Shown here: one piece after another, positions 7,780-13,795 of the stretch
Layout of the letters: each line of letters starts with the position of its first letter
Numbering within the stretch: position 1 is the stretch's first letter
From: Pavlovales sp. CCMP2436
Lineage: Eukaryota; Haptophyta; Pavlovophyceae; Pavlovales
Direction: 5' to 3'
Assembly: GCA_026770615.1 (NCBI GenBank)
Contig: MU631391.1
Coordinates: forward strand, 160,364-176,635
DNA length: 16,272 bases
Notes under the pieces: generated by a model
What the model was told of the DNA's origin: nothing
The model's database searches: none
Seen by the model: only the letters and a program-made list of their open reading frames with translations
Made by a program: the position numbers and the translations under genes

Positions 7780-8181
7780 CAGCCCATAATTACCTCAATT
7801 TTTGTGCTGCTCCTCCACCAGCCATCATTCCGAATGATAGGCAGATTTACCTCACGAGACGCGGCGAGGTGATGATGGCGGCAGCGGGCGTGGCGTCGCT
7901 GCTAGAGGAGATTTTCCTGGGATTATCGCCTATGCGTGCAGGAGTGATTTTCCTGGGTCTGGCCTATTGTGTGAGGAAATGACCTTAACTGCCGTGTATC
8001 AGGTATCCACAGTCAACCTCTTGCCGGTCTTTGATGCCCATTGCGCTCACCTCCGATTGCCTCACTCCAGCCGGACGCACTCCAGCCGGACGCATTCATC
8101 CAATCCCTTCATCCATCCCCCCCCCCCCGCCCCTTATGTATTGGTTGGTAACGGTAGGATCGGGACGTAAGTGCGGTGCTT
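7780..8181 (+). other. Region upstream of the TIR-like gene with a candidate first exon (7872-7970)
   Basis: From ATG 7872 a frame reads MMAAAGVASLLEEIFLGLSP then MRAGVIFLGLAYC and meets a GTGAGG donor at 7971. A C-rich tract (about 8117-8134) precedes GGTAACGGTAG at 8157. Joining 7970 to 8158 keeps phase 0 into DRDVSAVLMMAKK of the next gene. It would add a hydrophobic N-terminus. This is an inference only from phase and splice signals. Confidence 0.3.
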
Positions 8182-10617
8182 ATGATGGCAAAGAAGCTCT
8201 TTCGATCCATCACGCTGGATAAGCTCAGGTGAACATGCAACATGCTGGTCTCTATACATCCGGACTGCATAACTTTACGGCAATAAGGCTAGACACGCTT
8301 ATCATTCGCTACACGTCATGCCCTGTGTACACACCATGCCCTGTGTAATTGCGACCCTGACCCACTCCCCATGTAATTGCAACCCTGATTCGCAGTCTCG
8401 AGGCATTGTCATCGTCTGAGCCTGACGCGAGCCTATATGCGCTCTCTGAGCCCTACGCATTTGGAGATGTGCACGTGTTTGTCTCGCACTCCTGGTGAGC
8501 CGATGGTCGTTCCCCAGACCAACCCCGTCACTGCCCTTGTCCTGTGTAACACCCGTGGTTATCCAATGTGACGCCCGTCGCTGCCCTGCGTACCACAAAC
8601 TCAGGTCGGACGATCCCGTGCTCAAATGGGAGGCGCTGCAGCAGTGGCGCAGCGAGTTCAAGGCGCGGCACCAGGTACTCTTTTTGTCCACACCGATCCA
8701 AGTGTAAATACGTTCTTAACGCACACCGATCCAAGCTTTCTTCTTGTCCACCGAGCACCTCACTGACACCGCCGATGGTGCATAATTACCCACCTATTCC
8801 TGAACTATTTGTGTACCGCAGGGCAAGGAGCCTCGGCTTTTCATAGACCGCGCCTGCATCAATCACGTACGCCTCTCGGACTCGCTCGCCTGCTTGCCCG
8901 TACGCGCAGCCGCCCCTCTGTCATGCGTTCAAGTGATGTATTATATATTAATATCTCGTTCTACCCTATTGCCCGTACGCCTTTGCGGGCTGCAATTCGG
9001 AAGATGAAATATTATTAAGAAACCCGATATGTAATTTCCGTCTGCCTTGCCGTACAGGGTGTCGCGGGCAATAAGAAGCCGTAGTGTTAAGAAGCTGAGC
9101 CTTTTTTTTTGCATTGTTTGTATGTAATTTGCTAAGAAGCTCAGCCTCAAGCTCAAAATTCGCCCTTCTTATTGCCCGCGATCCCATGTATTGCTGACTG
9201 ATCGCCGGCACAGCTCCTCCTGCCGCCTCTCGCCTAAGTCTTCGCAAGCCAATCACCCCGTGTACAATTACGGAATCGATCCCTATATCTACGCTCTTGA
9301 CCTATATCGCTGCTGTTGATATCGTCTGCTGACTGCTATTGGTCTGTCCTGTCACTGCCTGTTTCTACTTAAAATAGGTCCCCCTCGCCGGCTGCAACAA
9401 GTTGCTCGTGCTTCACGGGCCCTCCTTCCTGCAGCGACTCTGGTGCATTACAGAATGCTACGGTGAACATCGTCCACTGATCCTTATAAGTTAACAGCCC
9501 GAATTATACGCTTGCCTATCCTGGCGACACCTATCACCGATCTTAAACCTAACATCCTCTATATTTATGATAGGGATTCAAGCTGGCGTCTGACTGTTCT
9601 GAATGTTGTGCTGGTCTGAACGCTGCGTCGCCCATTGCCTGCTGCGTGCCTTAGTCGGCTGCGTTGGCTTGTCGCCTCTATATAATTCGGGCTATATTAT
9701 TTACATTGTTATATATTAAAGATGATTTTTTGTTATTTTAGTCAAATCCTTTTAATCCATATCGTATCCTATTCACAACACTAACCTCCTCCTACTCCAC
9801 CCTTCGCCCTAGCTCCAATCCAAATCATAAATTTCCCGTATTTTAGTGTACAGGGATCGCGGGCAATAAGGGTCAATTTTGAAGAATTTTGAATTCGAGG
9901 CTGAGCTTCTTAGCAAATTACATACAAACAAGGCTTAAATCTGCTTAGATTACATACAAACAAAGCAAAAAACGAGGCTCAGCTCCTGAACACTACGGCT
10001 ACGGCTTCTTATTGCCCGCGATCCCCTGTATGTAAGGACTATGGCTGGCTGTCTGACTGTTGTTGCGGATTCGAGCTGATGACGATCTGAGCGCTGCGAC
10101 CCTTATTCACCTGCCGCGCGCCTTTTAATTATATTCGGCGGCGCTGGTATACAAAATAAGACGAAACGTATACTACAGGTCTTTGTTATTTACCTTACCA
10201 ACCTTAAATACAATAATATTTTATTCTCTTATTATTGTATTCGTATATGCAGTCTTTTTGAAGATGGGGGGCGCGGCAGAGCAAATCGAACTTATCAACC
10301 TCACCAGGAGAGAGGGCGATGGGCAGCAGAGTGACGCGGACGACGATTCTGAGATAAAGCTAGCTCTGAGGAGCTTCGACGCGGGAAATGCAAAATGTGC
10401 GCTGGAGGAGGATAGCAGCCGACTACTTAGCGTCATCGAGAGCGCGTTTGGGGGCGTCGGCCGCTTCAACGAGCAGCTCAGCGCAGTGCTCTTGCAGGCT
10501 TTGGCATCCTCGCAAATAAAGCGGATGCAGGCAAGAACATCACCTTCAGGGAGTGGGCGGGACTACAGCTGGAGCCTACGTCTGACTCACGTCAGGAAAG
10601 TGGATGAGCTAGTGTGA
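8182..10617 (+). CDS. TIR-like / HET-like domain protein (SHSW and LWCxxE motifs), six exons
   Basis: Model: join(8182..8228, 8396..8494, 8605..8674, 8822..8899, 9378..9462, 10253..10617), 247 residues. All junctions are GT-AG and phase-consistent. Key motifs, each completed across splice sites: HVFVSHSW|SDDPVLKWEAL, FIDRACINH, DSLACLP|VPLAGCNKLLVLHG, then RLWCITECY|VFLKMGGAAEQ and FDAGNAKCALEEDSSRLLSV. This order (SHSW, KW..L..W, DxxCI, LPV.LAGC..LLVL.G, RLWC..E, MGG) matches a family I recall as expanded in protists. It has TIR-like logic, and the WCxxE glutamate corresponds by position to the NADase glutamate of TIR enzymes (inference). There is no signal peptide. ATG 8182 follows an open frame, so further 5' exons are possible. 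Introns 4 and 5 (479 and 790 nt) are filled with repeats. The C-terminal 40 residues look unconserved. Confidence 0.75.
8295..8392 (+). repeat. Short direct repeats in intron 1 of the TIR-like gene
   Basis: ATGCCCTGTGTA occurs twice, and GTAATTGC(G/A)ACCCTGA twice, directly before the exon-2 acceptor ATTCGCAG. Related wording (GCCCTTGTCCTGTGTAACAC) recurs in the next intron near 8533-8552. Confidence 0.6.
8971..9023 (+). repeat. Decayed 3' tail of the 4591-6570 retrotransposon family
   Basis: GCCCGTACGCCTTTGCGGGC, TGCAATTCGG and ATATTATTAAGAAACC match the minus-strand sequence of 4650-4591 (GCCCGTACGCCTTCGGGCTG, CAAGTCGG, ACTATTATTAAAAAAGG). It lies in intron 4 of the TIR-like gene, 30 bp before MITE copy 3. 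It is probably a severely 5'-truncated insertion. Confidence 0.6.
9053..9190 (+). mobile_element. MITE family 1, copy 3 (138 bp, internally shortened)
   Basis: The ends are TACAGGGTGTCGCGGGCAAT and TTATTGCCCGCGATCCCATGTA. The interior is about 35 bp shorter than copies 1 and 2, lacking one half of the central AT-rich part. It sits within intron 4 of the TIR-like gene in the sense orientation used for copy 2. Confidence 0.9.
9496..9693. mobile_element. 198-bp element with 13-bp perfect inverted repeats, containing dispersed repeat copy A
   Basis: AGCCCGAATTATA (9496-9508) and its exact complement TATAATTCGGGCT (9681-9693) bracket the segment that includes the 101-bp repeat at 9571-9671. No target duplication is obvious. 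It lies in intron 5 of the TIR-like gene. The other copies of the 101-bp repeat lack these outer arms, so this may be a composite or a chance pairing. Confidence 0.45.
9571..9671 (+). repeat. Dispersed repeat family 2, copy A
   Basis: It begins TAGGGATTCAAGCTGGCGTC and ends GTCGGCTGCGTTGGCTTG. It is about 98 percent identical to copy B by eye. Located in intron 5 of the TIR-like gene. Confidence 0.95.
9849..10030 (-). mobile_element. MITE family 1, copy 4 (182 bp, opposite orientation)
   Basis: The ends are TACAGGGATCGCGGGCAATA and TTATTGCCCGCGATCCCCTGTA, with TA at both outer edges. The interior motifs CTTAGCAAATTACATACAAA and GAGGCTCAGC are the complement of those in copies 1-3, so it is inverted. 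It is also in intron 5 of the TIR-like gene. Confidence 0.9.
10041..10146 (+). repeat. Dispersed repeat family 2, copy D (diverged)
   Basis: GTCTGACTGTT, TCTGAGCGCTGCG, CACCTGCCGCGCGCC and TCGGCGGCGCTGG occur in the order of copies A and B, with substitutions and indels. It starts right after MITE copy 4, so the MITE may have landed in or next to it. Confidence 0.6.
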
Positions 10618-10792
10618 GCACTCCACCACTGTCGATCTGAACCGCCGCCAACTGGCTTGTGGCGAATTTTTACAGGTGTACGGTATACGACTTTGAAATA
10701 ATATACCTAGTTACGTTTTTTGTTTGTAACTACGACTTAACTTTAGTTACTAGGGAGCAGCAGACGATAAGTGGCGGATTCAGGTCGCGTAT

Positions 10793-10819
10793 AACGCCCA
10801 GGCAAATTGCCTGGGCGTT
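10793..10819. repeat. 27-nt near-perfect palindrome
   Basis: AACGCCCAGGCAA, a central A, then TTGCCTGGGCGTT: 13-bp arms with a single unpaired base. Imperfect pairing extends outward (GGCGGATTC on the left against GAATTCGCC on the right), giving a cruciform or hairpin of about 65 nt. It lies about 175 bp after the TIR-like stop codon. Confidence 0.9.
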
Positions 10820-10886
10820 TAAGTGCGAATTCGCCTGGCAAGCGGCGCCATCAGTTGCGCCGTCGAGTTCCTGCAAATCAATAAAT

Positions 10887-10935
10887 TCTAATAGTAACGA
10901 CTGAATAAAGTATGGACTTCATTATTACTATTAGA
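10887..10935. repeat. 11-bp inverted repeat
   Basis: TCTAATAGTAA (10887-10897) and TTACTATTAGA (10925-10935) are separated by 27 nt, downstream of the palindrome at 10793. Confidence 0.7.
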
Positions 10936-11029
10936 TAGCGCTAGGCGATGGCCTGAAGCAAGCTTGGCCGCTCCAGCCGTCAGTTTGCGAGGCGCCGGGA
11001 TGCTGCGAGTACACATATATATTTACTGA

Positions 11030-11130
11030 TAGGGATTCAAGCTGGCGTCTGACTGTTCTGAATGTTGTGCTGGTCTGAGCGCTGCGTCGCCCATTGCCTG
11101 CTGCGTGCCTTAGTCGGCTGCGCTGGCTTG
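11030..11130 (+). repeat. Dispersed repeat family 2, copy B
   Basis: The 101-bp sequence is nearly identical to copy A, with differences such as CTGAGCGCTGC for CTGAACGCTGC and GCGCTGG for GCGTTGG. The flanks differ after GGCTTG, but TATATTTACTGA upstream is partly shared with copy A. Confidence 0.95.
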
Positions 11131-11513
11131 GGCGCCACCGCGCGTGCCGATGGATCTCCGGTAGTACATATTTAATATATGGGGGGGGGTGGGGGTCTAC
11201 AAAATGACGCGCTTAAATGTTATTAGTTATGCTTAACTAAATTAATATAAAAATATGAAAAAACAACAATACGCCGATGAATATATTATTTTTCTTTTCT
11301 TATTTCTTTCTTAAAAAAAAAAAAAACTGAACTAATATAAAGTATAATTGTCGATCACTCATCGGAAGCTGACCACTCTGTACACTCGATCTAGCGCAAC
11401 GCCGGCCAACAGCCACCGTGCATGATCGTGCAGCATTCGACATTCCGACGGATGCCGAACGCTCGATCTGACTCCAGCACCACGCGAAATGCTGCGTCCC
11501 CGGCGAGGCGAGC

Positions 11514-12322
11514 TCACGCCGCCCGGTTGCCGTTTGCGATTCGCGCGAGGCGTGCGCGCTTCGGCTGCTGCTTGATCACGTCGCAAGCCGTGATTTCCCC
11601 CGCCTGCCGCGCCTTCCAGCGCTGATAGTCTCTTTGCCCCGCAAGCCCAATCATAAACACTGTTGGCAAGGGGGAGGGGCACGGTCAGCGGCGAGCGCGG
11701 GACGCAGGCGAGAGACGTGGCGCACGCGCGCCGCGCGAGGCTGCGCACAATTTGTCTCCGTCGACGAAAGCCTATGTGTCAGTCCGCTCGGGTCCACGTC
11801 CGCGCCTGTCAGGCACGTGTCCAGCATGCGCTTGTACCGCTCGCTAAAGGCGCGGCTTAGCGTCTCTGTCAGCTGGTCGTCGTCGGTGAGGGCCGCGACT
11901 TTGAGCCCGTGCACGAAGTAGAACTCGTTCTTCTCGCGCAGATTCACCACCTCGGCGTCTGCCCTGAGCGAATTCCGGATCTGCGCGCTGTAGTAGCGCG
12001 GAGTGAGCACGTCGACATGACCGTTGGACTTGAGCCTCTCTGCGAGGTAGACCGGCAAGTCAAGCATCGTACCCGCGGCCAGCTCGTCGCTGTCCCCGTC
12101 GTCCTCCAGCCAGCCCAAGTGGTGCGCCTCGTGCTGGAACTGGCACTGTACTTTCTGCGTAGTGTAGATCCGCACGGCGCACAGAGGAGATTGCAGGCGG
12201 TCAGGGCAGGCGGGGCGCGAGCACGAGTGGACGCGCGACCGGGCGCGCCGCAGCCTCCTGGAGCGTACCTCCTCGAGCGCCAGCAGCCCATCCACCATCT
12301 GATCGAACGCGTTGCTACCCAT
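11514..12322 (-). CDS. GINS3: GINS complex subunit PSF3
   Basis: Model: complement(join(11514..11659, 11749..12154, 12269..12322)), 201 residues against 216 in human PSF3. GINS (SLD5, PSF1, PSF2, PSF3) joins CDC45 and MCM2-7 in the replicative CMG helicase in the nucleus. Evidence: N-terminal FDQMVDGLLALEE|KVQCQF followed by HHLGWLEDD (the 'iddIla.eekv.c.f...lg.l' start of PSF3); LDLPVYLAERLKSNGHVDV ('leLPlWLa..L' motif); then PRYYSAQIRNSLRADAEVVN and LSRAFSERYKRMLD; finally LSSTETN|LFMIGLAGQRDYQRWKA, the 'LD..E..lF..g......f..W' signature, and GEITACDVIKQQPKRAR. Donors are GTACGC and GTGCGC; acceptors are CTACGCAG and CCAACAG. Introns are 114 and 89 nt. The junction completing Leu across intron 2 is strongly supported by the family pattern. 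The ATG at 12322 is the only one fitting the N-terminus. Confidence 0.93.
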
Positions 12323-12783
12323 GTTGTCTCGAACGGCGGCGGTGGCTCGAACGCGCAGCCGAGCCGCAGCGCGAAGCGCGATGGGGTTCTGGCGCCAAGC
12401 AAGCAAAAGGTCGTTGAGTTCAAAATTTTAAAATGGGTTGCGGCTGAAGCTTGTCAGGCCCAGAAGGCGAACCCTGGTTGTCGTCTTAGTGGCGTGTTCT
12501 CGTCACCCTGCACCCGTTTTGCCGTGGGTGCGGGGACCTGGGGGTGAAGCCGCATTTTCCGTGGGCAGGGTGCAGGAAGAACGAAAATAATTTCGCCGCA
12601 GGTGCGGGGGGTCCGAGGGCGAAGCCCCCGGTGTATATAAGGAAATAAAACATCTCATACGGCATGCCCCTTTCCAACACCAGCTGCACACGCACCTTAA
12701 CCGACTCTGGCGCTGCAACAGCACGAGGCACCGACAACTGCTCCTTTATTTTAAATCAAAAGGATGGCCGCTGGCGATTGGCG
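12323..12783. promoter_or_regulatory. Head-to-head intergenic region of GINS3 and the methyltransferase gene
   Basis: The two genes diverge from here, so it probably acts as a bidirectional promoter. Two related GC-rich blocks lie in direct orientation (GGTGCGGGGACCTGGGGGTG at about 12528 and GGTGCGGGGGGTCCGAGGGC at 12601), each followed by GAAGCC. Potential small stems are GGGCGAAGCCC and CACCCGTTTTGCCGTGGGTG. No known factor site is claimed. Confidence 0.55.
12634..12640 (+). promoter_or_regulatory. TATA box of the methyltransferase gene
   Basis: TATATAA within GGTGTATATAAGGAAATAAA, directly after a GC-rich stem. Transcription would be expected to start near 12662-12670. That makes the ATG at 12664 almost leaderless and favours the in-frame ATG at 12784. 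Confidence 0.55.
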
Positions 12784-13711
12784 ATGGCCCGTTCCTCACC
12801 CACAGCAGCTGAGGTTGGCGTGGCCGACACTGAGGTTGGCGCGCCCACAGACGTAGCTGAGATTGGCGTGGCCGATAAGGTAGTGAACGAGCCGCCCGCG
12901 CTGGCCAGCCTCCGTGCCGCGCTGCCGCCCGGCAAGCACACGCACCTGCGCGCGCGAGCGCGCGGGCCGGTGGCGGACGCGTCGGTGCTCTCGAAGCGGC
13001 TCGCCGTATTCTCGCTCTCGGGGGACGATGCCTGCCGGGTGCTCCTCAAGGACAGGGACGGCTTCTTCAGCCCAGCGGCGATCACGCGTATACTCGAGCA
13101 TCTGGGGCAGAACCCGGGACAGAACCCGAGCCTACGTCCCCTCTGGGCGACTGTCGACGGGTTTCCCGAGGTGGAGGATGGGACACTCGGCATCATCTTG
13201 CACGCCACCTACATCGAGGTAGAGGGCGTGCACGATGACGGTGGGGCGGCGATGGGGAAGAGGGCGCGAAGCGCCACCTTCGAACCGGACATTGACCCCA
13301 AGGCGGCGCACGCGCCCCCCGCGGCAGGGCGCGGCGAGCCTCCGCGCGAGGAGGAGTCTAAGTGCGCAAAGGGCAACAAGGGGGAAGACGCGTTCCGCCG
13401 ATCGAGATTCAAGGTCAAAAAGGGCGAGCGACACCAGCACTTTGTCGCGTGGCTGTGCGCGACCTACGGCGACGAGGCGCTGCGGGCGGGCAGCGGCGTG
13501 CTCGACGTGGCCGGCGGCGCGGGTGGGGTGGCGTTCGAGCTAAGCGTGCGGAGGGAGATCCAGTGCACTGTCGTGGATCCGCGCGTGGTCAAATGCACCG
13601 CCCGGCAACGGCGGGCCCTCCGGTAAGCCGCTGGCCCATTTGGCTGCCCGCCTTCCCCTCAACCTCTCCCGCAACTCACTGTCTGCCCCTCCCTCCCCTC
13701 ACTGTCCTCTT

Positions 13712-13795
<84 letters not shown>

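Larger units (their letters stand above)
10618..11513. other. Intergenic region between the TIR-like gene and GINS3 (convergent 3' ends)
   Basis: No gene is seen. It holds the 27-nt palindrome, an 11-bp inverted repeat, copy B of the dispersed repeat, a G-run at about 11181-11195, and an AT-rich stretch with A14 at about 11313-11326. Both flanking genes end here, so poly(A) sites should lie inside. Confidence 0.6.

Noticed and set aside
10183..10252. N-terminal hydrophobic extension (LPTLNTIIFYSLIIVFVYAV) of the frame that contains the last TIR-like exon
   Set aside because: It starts with TTG, is AT-rich intron sequence, and family continuity across the TGCAG acceptor at 10252 (ECY|VFLKMGG) shows it is intronic.
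10500..10617. Alternative frame at the TIR-like C-terminus (GKNITFREWAGLQLEP)
   Set aside because: It would require a frameshift or an unsupported splice; the frame entering from LSAVLLQ stays open to the TGA at 10615.
12323..12406. N-terminal extension of GINS3 (WRQNPIALRAAARLRVRATA)
   Set aside because: It has no ATG (TTG only), and PSF3 proteins start close to the FDQMVDGLLALEE equivalent; ATG 12322 fits.
11909..12547. 212-codon plus-strand open frame over GINS3
   Set aside because: It is the antisense shadow of GINS3 exon 2 and its GC-rich flank; the minus strand has a clear family match with phase-consistent splicing.
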